A program made the translations under genes and the position numbers. The notes below the pieces were generated by a model, which worked only from the letters and a program-made list of their open reading frames with translations, was not told where the DNA came from and did not search any database. Positions 1-12,039 of a stretch of 64,000 bases of DNA are shown piece after piece. Location of the stretch: the NCBI GenBank assembly GCA_947095535.1, contig OX352772.1, positions 191,062,125 to 191,126,124 of the forward strand, in the 5' to 3' direction. Origin of the DNA: Poecilobothrus nobilitatus (taxonomy: Eukaryota > Arthropoda > Insecta > Diptera > Dolichopodidae). Positions within the stretch are counted from its first letter, which is position 1. The number at the start of each line of letters is the position of its first letter.

Positions 1-19
1 GTCTAAAATAAATAAGTAA

Positions 20-439
20 ATAGGGATTGGGCTTCAACCTCACACAAAATTAGGAAAGACAATTTTTAGCAACACTAAAACCAAACTAGATAATGTACCA
101 TGCACAGGAGCTGTCTACAAAATTTCATGCAACAACGACAACTGTGATCAAATTTATACAGGTGAAACTAGACGAGATGTCAAAATACGGATCAAAGAAT
201 ACAAAGGAGATTATAAAAACGCTAACAAATCCAAAAATAATATCAACATAAAAGAAACATATTTTAAAACTCCCTGCGTAAGTCATGCAATAAAAAACAA
301 CTATAATTTTAACTTTGACCACCCTGTAATCTTAAACATTGAACATAATTGGCAAAAAGAAAAATATAGGAGCTCTCAACATACAAATGCACAGAAATAT
401 AACAAAAAATTTCAAAACTTATACACAATACTTACATAA
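20..439 (+). pseudogene. Penelope-like element, C-terminal GIY-YIG endonuclease fragment
   Basis: An open frame of 139 codons runs from just after a stop at 17-19 to a TAA at 437-439. It has no initiator and is the 3' end of a longer coding region. It reads a cysteine-bearing linker, then VYKISC, a CNNDNC pair and IYTGETRRDVKIRIKEYKGD, which is the GIY-YIG nuclease core as found at the C terminus of Penelope-like retroelements (family knowledge: this domain nicks the target DNA). The tail after the nuclease, including a HNWQKEKYRSSQ segment, is also typical. No Penelope reverse transcriptase lies next to it within the window; the rest of the element may lie to the left. The domain call is firm. 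Whether the fragment belonged to an intact element cannot be judged. Confidence 0.75.
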
Positions 440-1003
440 CATATATAAGCAATAGATCAACCATATTAGTTAAAAATTTAATAAGTAATTCACATTAGCA
501 GATTTATATTTTAATTTTTGAATAAAATAATTTTTAGTTTTAATTTTATTTTTTTTATATTTTTTTATTTTTTTTAGTCAGTTTTATATTATTTAATTCA
601 ATTTTTATAAGTCTAGTTTAAATTTACATTTTGACTAATGTTTTGTTAGTCCCAGCACCGGCTCAAGAGTTGTGGGGCCCTATGCACATTTAAATTTTTG
701 CTGCCCCCTTCACATCATGTCAACGGGATATTTTTTGTTCAAATTTCTTTAACACCCGCTTATAATTTAAAAAGAAGGTCTTGATTGAATATTGAAATTT
801 AAAATAAAATTTTTAGGTCATTATCTAAAATAATTAGCGCATTGCCCATGTATTTCTAATTCAATTTTTTTAAATTAAAAATTTTGAATGAAAATGTTAA
901 TGAAATGTAATTTTCAGAAAAGGTAGATAATGTGGTTGCGTTCAAGTTTGCAATTTAACTTTATAACTAGAAGTTAAATAGGAATTTTCTGATGCATATA
1001 TAG
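440..1003. other. AT-rich spacer
   Basis: Probably the Penelope 3' untranslated region followed by unassigned AT-rich sequence. A more G+C-rich patch at about 650-710 has no recognisable coding content. The last four bases (1000-1003, ATAG) are the left target duplication of the errantivirus. Confidence 0.5.
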
Positions 1004-1704
1004 ACTTACTTATTCGACAAAAGTGTGCTATAAATTTTACTTTAAAATTTAATAAAAAAAAAAACCAAAATTAATCTCAGTACTTTCTTTATTCTTCACA
1101 AATTAATAATAATCATTTATTTTTCTTACAGTCGTATTTAACTTAAAATTATTCTAAAACTTATTCCTAAAATTTCTTATCAGCAATTCGATAAATTACA
1201 ATTAGTAAAGGTTATTAATTTATCGGCTTGCTGTTATATCAAATGCATGAAATTGTTACAACATAACTTAAATGCAATGTACAAAAAAACCGTATCATAT
1301 TTCGGGTCATTGTTTTGTATCTTCTTTATTAATTAAAATGTTCAAAGAATAAGTGCATTGAACATTTTGTACTACGCAAACAAAAAATGTGTCATATTTC
1401 AGTTCATGAATTTGTTGTTGTTAAATAAATTGTTGAATGCACAAGTGCATTGAACAATTTATTATTTTTATTTTCAAAATTGGGTTATTTAGAATTAGGT
1501 AATAAATTTGATTGTGACATAATAAAAATTGTAAGATAAGCTAATTTGAATTTAAAAAGAAAAGTGAATTTAAAAAGAAAAGTGAATTTGAAAAGAAAAG
1601 TAAAAAGTAAATTTTATTTTAGAATTTATTGAAAGGGCAATTTCGTTATTTGCGGGCAATCTTGTTGTATGATTTGTGGTGAAGAAGAGTGTGATGATAT
1701 AACT
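1004..1704 (-). repeat. 3' LTR of errantivirus (701 bp)
   Basis: Direct repeat of 7917-8599. It is 18 bp longer because a GTGAATTTAAAAAGAAAA-like unit near 1563-1580 is present twice. It directly follows the polypurine tract on the minus strand. Confidence 0.93.
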
Positions 1705-3133
1705 CCTCCCCCCTTAAGATTCGACTCCGTGCGAATTTCTTTTAATTCAATATTTATTTTCGAACTTTTTACTTTAAATTGTTTTAGGCAATAAAAGCCA
1801 ATAGACAGTGATAATACAAGAATGATGCCAATAAATGAGTTTGCGAAAACGCTTGCGTGCCACTTCCAAGAACTGGTATATTTAATTTCCTCTATTATTT
1901 TTGTATTGTTAATATTGGAGGCATGTAATTCTGTCAATTGTATATTTTACAATTTGTAAATTTTACAACATTATTGCCTTTTATGTGGATCATATCCGGT
2001 TGACCACAGTTATTATAAAGGATTGTTTTGTTTAAGTTAATTGTAACAACTACAGTGTCCGATATTTTTATTATACTAGCAGAAAGGTTAACTCGGAAAT
2101 TACATTTCATGTGATTGTCATTTAATAAATTTTTTATACAATTATCATCAAAAGGTATTAGATCTTTTTCCATAACATTTTTCTTATCAATAAATTTAAA
2201 AATACTTTGTTTACATATAATGATTTTTTTTGTATTAGTATCTAGTTCTAAGTTTACATTTTTATTTGGAATTTTTTCTCAAATAGTTACAAAACATTTT
2301 TCATTTTTGAAAATTGGTATAGATAAAACAAATATTATAGAATTGTTACGGAAAAGAACGCAATTTTTAATGAAAGGTAGTATTTCTATAGTGATATTAT
2401 AATTTTTAATTTCTGTTTGTGTTAAAATATCCTTTGACAGTATTTCTAACTTACTAGCTAAGATTATTTCCTTAATATTTAAAATTTGTCTTGTTAATAA
2501 ATCAATATTTTCAATTATTTCGGTTTTAATCATAAAGTACTCTAATTTTTTATTTATTTTATCAATATTATTTTGGAAATTATTAATTACATTTTTTATT
2601 TCATTTTGAGCTAAGTTAATATGATCGGTAATGTTTTTTATTTCATTAGATATTTTTTGGTTTATTAATACTTGATCGTTAACATTATTAATTAATTTAC
2701 CGTTATTTTGTTCTATTACCTTTAAGTGTTCCTCTATTTCTTTTCTATCGTCGTCGTCCATTACACCAATAGCAAAGCGAAGAATATTTCCACCAAGATT
2801 AAACAATGATCTTTTACTTACGTGGTGTGGAATAATACTATTGTAATCTTCCTTTAGGTGTTTTAATTTATGTAACAAAACCGAAGGAATATCAGTTTCG
2901 TTTTGAAGTTGTAATACGTTTGATTCTATTTTGTTAATAATTGTTTCGTATTGAGTTAGCTCGACAACATGCAATATTCTTCTGTAACTTTGTATTATTT
3001 TAAGCTCAGATTCCTCGAAGAGAATGTAACCATTTCCAGGTGGTATTTGGTTAACATCTATGGATGAGCGAGACAGGACAATTGGAAAAACCAGTAAGAG
3101 GACAAAGAGAATTAATCCTAGAATAAGATACAA
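1626..3133 (-). pseudogene. env: Errantivirus env (baculovirus F-like), broken
   Basis: The frame opens with ATG at 3133, five bases after the pol stop, and starts with a hydrophobic signal segment (MYLILGLILFVLLLVFPIVL). About 105 residues in, a basic SKR cleavage site is followed by a SLFNLGGNILRF fusion-peptide-like stretch and an acidic patch, then long coiled-coil-like sequence; this is the F-protein-type fold of insect errantivirus envelopes. An in-frame TGA at 2279-2281 interrupts it. The same frame continues to a TGA near 1934, where it must shift frame to reach the C-terminal part (1626-1937), which carries a transmembrane helix (SFIGIILVLSLSIGFYCL) and a cytoplasmic tail. The tail is encoded across the polypurine tract and ends inside the 3' LTR. 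Membrane fusion is the family role. This copy is disrupted twice. Confidence 0.85.
1705..1717 (-). promoter_or_regulatory. Polypurine tract
   Basis: On the minus strand this reads TTAAGGGGGGAGG, immediately followed by the LTR start AGTTAT. It is the expected primer for plus-strand DNA synthesis. Confidence 0.85.
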
Positions 3134-3137
3134 GTAA

Positions 3138-6100
3138 TTAGTTTTGGTACGTGAATTTTCTTTTAAATTGATTAATGTAACGTGGAATATTTTCTTTGTT
3201 AATTTTAAAATGATCGTTATTTGAATCGGTGATTTGAATTTTTTTGTGATAAGGTTGTAATTTCGTAATTCTGTTTAGTTTAAGATAATTGGAAGGCTTA
3301 CCATTGGTTTTACCTTTATTACGTTTCTCGATCGCTTTTTCTTTAATTTTTGTATTCATTTCTTTGATAGAAGGATATTGATCGGAAGAGATAGTACCAT
3401 TTAGAAAATCAATTGGCTTTTTGCCAGTTGAAGTGTGAATAGTTTCGTTGTAAACTTTTAAACTTTTGATAATGGGATCTTCGTCCGTAATTTGACCTTC
3501 TTCTTTTTCGATCGTATTCAAAATTCGCAGGTATTCATTTAATGTATTATGGAATCTTTCAATATCCGCATTACTACTATGGTTATTTGGAGTAGTAAAA
3601 TGAACAGCAATTCCTTCTGTTTCTAAATAATTTTTGAAATTGAGGCTGTTAAAACCCTTCTCTTGGTCGGTTACAACTTTAACAGGTTTACCGAAAGATG
3701 CTATATATTGCATAAATCCATTTTTCAAATCCACCCAATTCCTAGATTTTAAGGGAATAATTTGGGCGTGCTTTGAAAATTTGTCGATTATTGTCAAGTA
3801 TGGATTTCCTTTTGTGTGAAACCATATGTCCATATGGACTATTTGTAATGGTTTTTCAGGAGTTTCTGTAATTTTTAAGGGTAGATTTAAAGGACGTCTT
3901 TCATACTTCGCGATGTTGCAAATGTGACAATTGTTTATAACATTTTGAATTTCATTTTTCAATTTAGGAAAATAGTAGCTTTTCTTTAAATTTAAGTAGA
4001 CATCATTGATACCTCTATGATTTGTTTTTGTGTGTTGGTCAAGAATAAGTTCCTTTATTTCGAGACGATATAAAATGTCAGTAAGTAAAAGTGAGCATTT
4101 GTTTAATTTTATTAGTTTATTTTTTGAAAAATATTTTAGGTATGTATTTTGAAAAGAACTGTAAATATTAATATCTTCAATCATAATTCCTATTATTCCT
4201 TTACTAGGAATATGATTTTTAAAAACTTCAATAAAAAAATCTTCGTTAGGATTAGGATGTATGAAAATTTTCCTTGTTCTACGATGGATTTTAAATAATT
4301 TCAATTGTTTCGGTGAACCCTTTTTTATGATGATCTGTGTTTTGTAGAAATTAATTGGTGATTCTGATATAGGAATGTATTCGGAATTGTCTTCATCAGC
4401 TGAATGCATTGTAGCATCAGTCGATTTTATTTCGTCAATTTCCATGTCATTTGAATTATTCTCGTTTAAATTTAACCTATTTAGATTTGATTCGTTTAAA
4501 TGAATCTGAACACGTGAGAGAGCATCGGCAACTTTGTTTTCTCGTCCACTTAAATATTCTATGTCAAAATTAAATTCTTCTAACTTGATTTTCCATCTTT
4601 GTAACTTGGAATTAGGTTCCTTCAAGTTATGAAGCCATTGGAGAGGTTTGTGGTCGGTTTTAATAGTAAATTTACGTCCAAAAAGGTATGGACGGAAATA
4701 TTTAGTTGCCCAGACTATTGCAAGTAACTCCTTTTCGATGGTAGAGTATTTGCATTCATGTTCATTCAAGGTACGTGAAGCGTAGCATATAGGATGGTTA
4801 TCTTGTGATAACACAGCACCTATAGCGAAATCACTTGCATCCGTAGTCAAGACGAAAGTTTTTGAGAAATTAGGATACACAAGAATAGGGTCCGTTGTAA
4901 TAAGCAGTTTTAGTTTACTAAAAGCTTCCTTATAATCAGTGTTACTAACATCAATACGCTTTCCTTTTTTTAAACAAAGTGTAATTGGTTTAGCAATTTT
5001 TGCGAAGTTTTTAATAAATTTCCTATAGTAACCCACTAAACCTAAGAAACTTTTTATTTGCTTAGGGGTTTTGGGTATCGGAAATTTATTTATAGCTTCA
5101 ATTTTATTGGGGTTTGGTTTTATTCCCCTTGTTGTTATTATATGACCCAAGAATTCTGTCTCTTGTTTCATAAACTCGCTTTTGTCGAGTTGAATTTTTA
5201 AATTTGCGTCTTCGAGTCTCTTAAGGATCTTTTGTAAGATAGCAAAGTGCTCTTCTTTGCTAGTGCTAAATATGATGATATCATCCAAATACACGTAACA
5301 ATATTTGCCTATAAATTCTTTTAGTACGGAATTCATTAAGCGTTGGAAGGTTGCCGGGGCATTTTTAAGCCCGAATGGCATTCGCAAGAACTCATAATGG
5401 CCATTGTTTGTGCTAAAAGCTGTTTTTTTATGTCATTTTTTGCTATCTCGATTTGGTGGAAGCCTTTAGCCAAATCAAGAGTAGTGAAATACATTGCACG
5501 ACCAAGTTTGTCAAGGATTTCATCGATATTCGGGATTGGGTACTTGTCATCTATAGTAACGTTATTTAGTTTCCTGTAATCAATGACAATACGCCATTTT
5601 TGTTCCTTTGATGCATCGATCTTTTTTGGGACAACCCATAAAGGAGCCGAATAGGGTGAATCGCTGTGTCTTATTATTCCCTGGTTTAGCATTTCGTCGA
5701 TTTGTTTGTCGACTTCCTTTTTATGTACTTCGGGATACCTATAAATCTTAGTGTAGATTGGTATTTCGTTAGTGGTATTAATTGCGTGTTTGATTTCGTG
5801 GGTGAACGTTAAATCATCACCTTCATAAAAAAAGGCTTTAGTGAACTTTTTTAAAATTTTTAAAAGTTCACTTTTAATTGTGTGATCTAAATGACCACAT
5901 CTAATATTGTTTTCACCTACGAAAATTTCATTTTGAAAAATTTTTAACTCTTTCATTGGTACTGGGATATTATATTCTTTTTCGTCTTTTTCATTAAAAT
6001 AGAGAGGAATAATATTGCCAGTGTTTATTTTTAAACAATTGTTTTCATAGTCAATTATAGATTGTAACGGTTTGAGAATGTTGTTACCTATTAAACCGTC

Positions 6101-6382
6101 AAATCTATCATGGAAGTCTATTTCTAAGAATTCGAATTTTTCCTTAGAGTCAAATTCGAGAAAAGGATCAATTATGGTTTTCGTATCACATGCAAACGTA
6201 TTGCGTAATGTTTTAATATTAATAGGTTCAATTTTGGATTTGTAAATTGGATTACAAATTCCACTATTTATTATGCTCATAGTAGCACCTGAATCTATAA
6301 TAAATTTTAAAGGTCTTCCTTTTGATTGTATCTTTATATAAGGAAGTTCCTGTTTTGATCCGAGGCTATTGAGTGAAAATTT
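3138..6382 (-). pseudogene. pol: Errantivirus pol (PR-RT-RNase H-IN), one frameshift
   Basis: The pol frame opens at 6382, overlapping the gag end in another frame, which fits the usual gag-pol frameshift. First comes an aspartic protease with DSGAT just upstream of 6280, then the RT fingers (WVVPKK, VIDYRKLNN, TTLDLAKGFHQI). A frame change falls in a 7-T run at 5423-5429, consistent with one lost base. The following 749-residue frame carries the rest of RT (YLDD at its residues 33-36), RNase H (TTDASDFAIGAVLS), an HHCC-type integrase zinc domain (NHRG...CHIC) and the integrase core (HMDIWF, VTDQEKGF, and an ADIERFHN glutamate). It ends at 3138. Apart from the single frame break the catalytic residues named are present. 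Confidence 0.92.
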
Positions 6383-7452
6383 TCAATTTCGCGATTTGAT
6401 TTTTCATAGTTATCTTGTGTTTCGAGAGTATTAATTCTACGATTTATGGTAGTTGGGTCAACTTCCATGGTTTCGTAGTTTCTTTGGTTGTTTCTAAAAT
6501 GGTTAAAATTTTGTTGGGAAGATCGCGTGTTAAAATTTTGTTGGGTTTTACGAGGATGGTTATGACTATTATATGTGTAATTATTATTATTAGAATTACG
6601 AGGTTGGAAATCTGACCTAAAATTGTTATTGTTACTGTGATTATTGTTACTATGGTTGTTTGTAAAATTATTATTACTTTTATTGTTATAATTGTTATTC
6701 TTATAAGCACCATTTTTATTTCTATTGAGATTTTTACTAAAAATATCATTTTTATTTTGATATTTGGATGGATTGTATTCGGCGTAATTACCTTCATACA
6801 AAATATCCATTGCATTTTCTAGAGATGTTGGGTTCCTACTAAATAAAATGGAACGTATTGGTTCCGGAAGTTTATCTTTGAAAATTCGCAACGCGGTTAA
6901 AATATTAGATTCAATTAATAATGAAGAATTAGCTTCGTTTTTAATTTTATTGTTTAATTTTCTAAGAATTGCTTTGATTTGATTATATAGGTCGACGGGA
7001 GTAGAACGAAAGGTAACACTTTGTAATTCTTCAAATATTTCAAAAGCCGACTTTCTTTCACCAAAATTATTTATTAAGATATTTTTAATTTCAGACCAAG
7101 TATTAATATGATTATTAATTTCTGTTATTTCCCTAGCTTTACCAATTAACTTAGCTTTAATTTTATTTCATAATATGGTTTGACTACTAGAATTATATTT
7201 TAAAACTAAAGGTATGATACACTCTACTAATTCTAGAAATTTAAATAATTCCTCACCTTTTCCACTAAATTCTGGAAGATAACTTATATATCTCAGTGGG
7301 TCCAATGTTAAATGTAATTCTGCTAGTGTGGTTGTTGTTGTTTCCTGATTGTTGGACACTACTTGTTGTTGACCGTTTAGTGCTGTTTGTTGTTGACTAT
7401 TGAATGCTGCTTGTAGCACGCTTGGAGAAATTATCCCGTTATTAGATTCCAT
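6334..7452 (-). pseudogene. gag: Errantivirus gag, one premature stop
   Basis: ATG at 7452 starts a Gln/Asn-rich N terminus. A TGA at 7168-7170 breaks the frame after 94 codons, and the same frame then continues openly to 6334. The region around the break has the capsid-like helical signature (LPEFSGKGEELFKFLE before it, NNHINTWSEIKNILINNFGE after it). The C-terminal third is extremely Asn-rich and has no CCHC zinc knuckle, which is normal for errantivirus Gag. The pol frame overlaps the end of this one in a different frame. One base change (probably TGG to TGA) accounts for the break. Confidence 0.85.
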
Positions 7453-7899
7453 TTTATTAGAAAAAATTTCTTTTTAATTAATTTGTTTTATTAATTAAGT
7501 TTGTTATTTATTGTTAAGTTTGTTATTGGTGTTATTTAATTTTTATCTGAACTGTAATCTTAGCTTTTATCTTAACTGTTTTTAGCTATTGATTTATCTT
7601 AACTGTTTATAGCGTTTTTAGCTACATTTGTTTAAAGTTGTGTTTTTTTTTTTTTTTTTTATTAGATTTTAATTTTTAGATTTTGAATAAACGTTATTTT
7701 ATTATAAAAAAATTTTATTAAAAAATTTTTTTTATTAATTTATTTATTATTATTCTTTCTATTTAGTTTAACTTTTCAAACTTAAAATAAAGTTTTTGTT
7801 TGATTATTATTTGCTGATAATGTTTTTCAAAAGAACTTTTTATTAGATTTTTTTTTTTTTTATTTAAAATTAACGTAACACTATTGTCTTGAAAACGAT
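7453..7899 (-). other. Errantivirus untranslated leader
   Basis: T-rich on the plus strand, between the primer site and the gag ATG. No open frame of note; several long T runs at 7640-7660 and 7849-7861. It would hold the packaging signal and the env splice donor, neither of which can be pinpointed by eye. Confidence 0.6.
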
Positions 7900-7917
7900 A
7901 TCCTACCGACTGCGCCA
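7900..7917 (-). promoter_or_regulatory. Primer binding site for tRNA-Ser
   Basis: The minus strand reads TGGCGCAGTCGGTAGGAT, the perfect 18-base complement of the 3' end (with CCA) of insect tRNA-Ser. It abuts the inner end of the 5' LTR, overlapping it by one base. 17.6, 297 and related errantiviruses use the same primer. Confidence 0.88.
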
Positions 7918-8599
7918 CTTACTTATTCGACAAAAGTGTGCTATAAATTTTACTTTAAAATTTAATAAAAAAAAAAACCAAAATTAATCTCAGTACTTTC
8001 TTTATTCTTCACAAATTAATAATAATCATTTATTTTTCTTACAGTCGTATTTAACTTAAAATTATTCTAAAACTTATTCCTAAAATTTCTTATCAGCAAT
8101 TCGATAAATTACAATTAGTAAAGGTTATTACTTTATCGGCTTGCTGTTATATCAAATGCATGAAATTGTTACAACATAACTTAAATGCAATGTACAAAAA
8201 AACCGTATCATATTTCGGGTCATTGTTTTGTATCTTCTTTATTAATTAAAATGTTCAAAGAATAAGTGCATTGAACATTTTGTACTACGCAAACAAAAAA
8301 TGTGTCATATTTCAGTTCATGAATTTGTTGTTGTTAAATAAATTGTTGAATGCACAAGTGCATTGAACAATTTGTTATTTTTATTTTCAAAATTGGGTTA
8401 TTTAGAATTAGGTAATAAATTTGATTGTGACATAATAAAAATTGTAAGATAAGCTAATTTGAATTTAAAAAGAAAAGTGAATTTGAAAAGAAAAGTAAAA
8501 AGTAAATTTTATTTTAGAATTTAATGAAAGGGCAATTTCGTTATTTGCGGGCAATCTTGTTGTATGATTTGTGGTGAAGAAGAGTGTGATGATATAACT
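7917..8599 (-). repeat. 5' LTR of errantivirus (683 bp)
   Basis: Matches 1004-1704 except for three substitutions and one 18-bp gap. It should hold the element's promoter and polyadenylation signals; no clear TATA box could be assigned. Confidence 0.93.
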
Positions 8600-8633
8600 A
8601 TAGATATGTAAAATGAGAACGACTAGTTGCTTT

Positions 8634-9835
8634 TATTATATCCTCACGATAGGATCGGGTATAATAAAATTACTCCTCCGTTTGTAACACCTCGAAATAA
8701 GCGAGCTAGATATACCTTCAAAGGTATGGATCGGATCAGAAAAAAATTCTAAGACGTTTGAGCCATGTCCGTCCGTCCGTCCGTCAGCACGCTAACTCAA
8801 AAACTAAGAAAGCTAGATTCTTGTAATTTACACAAAATATTCTAGGAGCAATTTGTAGGTTCCCCATTTTTTTTTGTTGAGTTCCGACCAAAACTTCGGG
8901 TAGCTCTCGAACACCTAACTTTTAGATCCCCACATTTTTTTTGAAATAGAGCTATGAAATTTTAACTGCTGATAGATGTCACAAAAATATTAATTTTACT
9001 TTTATCTTTTTTTTGTAGCCCCACCCGTTACGGAGCAACAGATCCCCAAAGGTTCAAAAAAGCTCTAATTGTTATAGCACAAGTTGTATAAGGTATATCT
9101 TCATTTTGAAAACGGCAAACGATTACTGCTTTTATTAACTTTAAAATTATATGTACAATAAATATATAGTTGTGGCATACGGTGTCTAAATTTACCGTTA
9201 TGCGAAACTAAAATTTTGCAAAATCCTTTAACCCTTCTATCTTCTAAACGGTTTAAGTTGGAAACTTGAAGTTTTTATAGAAATTAGATCTTTGAAAATA
9301 AGTATGAGTCATTTCAGAAAATTTTTTTTGTATCACTCCTTGTTTAGGAGCGGTAAAGGGTCAAAAACTGAAAATTTCCTATTTTTAAACAACTGTAACT
9401 TGAACACCTGTTAAATTTTTTTCGAAATAATACACAAAAATTAAAGCTTTAACATTATACTCTTATTTTTGTTAACAACTTTTTTTAATAATATAGGGTT
9501 ACTTTATAATTGACGAAAGTGTTACTTGATTTTTTCAAATTTTCTAACAAATTTCTTCAACGAATTTTTTCCATTTTGTTTTACTCGATATTTTGAAATT
9601 GTTGAGGATATAATGCGTAGTACAAAAAAATGTAAATAAATAAACAACATAACGGTTGCTTGAAATTTTTTTATTTATATGATATTGATATATATACATA
9701 CTTATATAATATCATGTTTATTTACATATCGTATATGTCACTAGAGAATGAATGATAAGAGTATAGATGTATATTATATAGCACCGTATTTACATACATA
9801 TATGTATTTTATTGTACTTATAAGAAATTATAAGT
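8634..9835 (-). mobile_element. HINE-like non-autonomous element, type A, 5'-truncated
   Basis: The left end is a degenerate terminal hairpin (...GATAGGATCGGGTATAATAA), followed by TTACTCCTCCGTTTG, a GTCC tetranucleotide run at 8767-8786 and a long AT-rich body. The same body occurs at 25315, 34738, 40943, 56881 and 62314. Similarity to those copies stops near 9830, so the 5' end is missing. Short elements with one hairpin end, subterminal inverted repeats and no coding capacity match helentron-associated elements (DINE-1/INE-1-like) of flies. No protein is encoded. Confidence 0.65.
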
Positions 9836-9917
9836 CAAGTAACCGTATTGTGTTTATATTCCATTAAAAATTTCGCGTATCTTATTTATCTAACTCTATC
9901 ATTAAGTCTAAATTAAG

Positions 9918-11184
9918 TTAAATTAAGTCTAAATAAGACTTAATAAAGTTGTAATTAATACTTAATGATAGACTTCTATCCCTTCTCTTAACGAAGCCTA
10001 ACATTTTATTTGCTCTTGAAATTAAGTGGTCATAGTGCAGATTAAAGTTAAGTTTACTATCAAGAAGAATTCCGAGATCAGTAATACTAAATACCCTTTC
10101 TATTTCTATTAGATTATCTATTTTGTAGTCGTACACTAAAGAAGAACATTTACGGGTAAAACTGATTACCTTACATTTCTGTATATTGAGCTTTAATATG
10201 TTGGTTGTGCACCAAACATGTAATGAAGATAAGCTTGATTGAAGTAAAGCTGCGTCAAAACTATCGTTTAACACTTGATATATTTTTAGGTCGTCAGCAA
10301 ACGCAATATGTGGTATAGCATCAAAAATTCTGGATGATCAGAAATATATTGAACAAAAGTGGCCCCAAATGGCTACTTTGTGGTTCATTAGAAATAACCT
10401 TATATTGGACATTATATCTTGAAATTTAACATTTTGGGTTCTTTTAAATAAATTAAAGTTAAGTCATGCAAGAAAACAACCCCAGATTCCAAAAATTGTC
10501 AGTTTGTTTAGCAAAGTGAAGTGATCTACACAATCGAGGGCCTGTCTAAAAGCAGTATAAATTGCATCAACTTGATATCCTTCCTTTATTTTATTCAGAA
10601 TTTCAGATGTGCATAACATAAGCTTCGTTGTGGTGAAACGACCTTTTCTGAAACCGTGTTATTTTTCGTTAAGTTTGGTATTTATTACAGAGTAATTTTA
10701 TCGTTGGAATAGTCGATAGGATGGCTATACATCGATAATTTTCTGCTGATGATCTCTCACCTTTTTTGTAGATGGGAGTTAAATGAGAGGATTTCCACAC
10801 ATGTGGGAGAACACAATTTGAAAGCGATTTGTTTAAAATGAAATGAAAGGGGTAATTAGATAATGACCACAGTTATATAAGAACAATGGGGGGATTAGGT
10901 CAGGACCAGTATCCTTCTTTCTATCCAGGCTCATAATAGCTTCAAAAATATCACTTTCGGAAAGAGACAGATCTGTGATGAACAAATTTGCGCTATTAAA
11001 AAGAAGTGGCAGAGATATCGAATTGTTCTTTAGGACGATAAACTTTTTGAAAATTGTCGGAAAAGTTACAAATTGTTTTTGGGCAAGAGGAACAATTATT
11101 GTTCTTGAGTACAGAATTAGGGTAGCCGAATATTTTTTGTTTTGTGTTGACAAATTCGAAAAGTTGTTTGGGAGCACTAATTAA
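9918..11184 (-). pseudogene. LINE A reverse transcriptase remnant
   Basis: The minus-strand pieces include a fingers segment (LDRKKDTGPDLIPPLFLYNC, 10833-11177), a palm segment around 10500-10660 with GFRKGR- and YQVDAIYT-like residues, and a thumb/C-terminal segment (ITDLGILLDSKLNFNLHYDH, ANKMLGFVKRR; 9918-10274). The pieces are in different frames and the YADD box region near 10300-10330 is damaged. Each piece aligns in order with the RT at 48329-50308. In life the domain would copy the element's RNA at a nicked target. This one is dead. Confidence 0.75.
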
Positions 11185-12020
11185 TTTGTTGCCTATACTA
11201 TTGACATAGTTTTCGTAGGCTGTATGAGCTTACAGAGTGAATTCTTTTGCAAGTAGCTTATACGTATTCAATAAGTTATCGCTTGGTGCTATTGTGTGTT
11301 TAATTTTCGGGTATAAATTATTGCACTGGTTACGCAAAGTCCTAAGTTCTCTATCTAACCATGGTTCCGTTGTTTTGTTTTTCTTTTGGATTTTAGATAC
11401 AAAAATAATGATAATTTCAAAAATTTTTAAATTTAAGATAAAAATTAGTGTGTTGATATCCTGTTGTGCTAACAGTTCGTCTCAGTTAATAGATAATAAA
11501 GCATAATTAATGCTTTGCTAGTCAATATTACGGAAATCATATACAATTTCGTTATTGTAAGATTTGTCCGAGAGTGCGATGATAGTTGAAAACTCAAAAA
11601 TAATTGCGTTGTGATGATTAGTGTTAGAAAAAAGATTATCTACATCATCAACGAGCTTTACCACCACTCTATCATATGCATTTGAAAATGCAAGATTTAA
11701 CCATTTATTATTCTTGTTGGGACAACTAATAATCAGCTGTAAATCGTTACATACTATTAAACTCGCTGATAAGACCGAAATGAATCACATCCTGGAAGTT
11801 AATTATTAATAACAAATCGTCAGAATCATCAACAACAAAAGAAAGAGTAGGGCGATTGAAATAGTCAAAAACGAAAATTGAGTCATCGTCATGCATATTT
11901 GAAATTATATTATGATATACATTATAAAATTCAGAATATGAGGAATTGCCAGAGTTTGGAGGGAAATAAACAATACATAGGTATAAATTATTCGTACCTA
12001 AATTAATATTAACAAGTAAA
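11185..12020 (-). pseudogene. LINE A endonuclease C-terminal half and linker, decayed
   Basis: The minus strand near 11945-12015 encodes LYLCIVYFPPNS, the same VYFPPNS box as the apurinic-type endonuclease at 47700-47760. The rest down to 11190 is heavily frameshifted but lies in the position of the endonuclease-RT linker. A HINE-like element begins just beyond 12020. Confidence 0.6.
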
Positions 12021-12039
12021 TGTAACAGTAAGTCGATGC

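Larger units (their letters stand above)
1004..8599 (-). mobile_element. Errantivirus (Gypsy LTR retrotransposon with env), full length
   Basis: A 7596-bp element on the minus strand, with LTRs at both ends and direct 4-bp copies of ATAG at 1000-1003 and 8600-8603. Reading the minus strand, the order is 5' LTR, tRNA-Ser primer site, leader, gag, pol (protease, RT, RNase H, integrase), env, polypurine tract and 3' LTR. LTRs start AGTTAT and end AAGT. This is the organisation of insect errantiviruses of the 17.6/297/ZAM type, which also use tRNA-Ser. The two LTRs differ by three substitutions and one 18-bp insertion, so the insertion is recent. Even so, gag has a premature stop, pol a frameshift and env a stop plus a frameshift, so this copy is not autonomous as read. 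Confidence 0.93.

Noticed and set aside
7897..7917. Fragment of a tRNA-Ser gene
   Set aside because: It is exactly 18 bases, includes the CCA (not genomically encoded in animals) and abuts an LTR, so it is a primer binding site.
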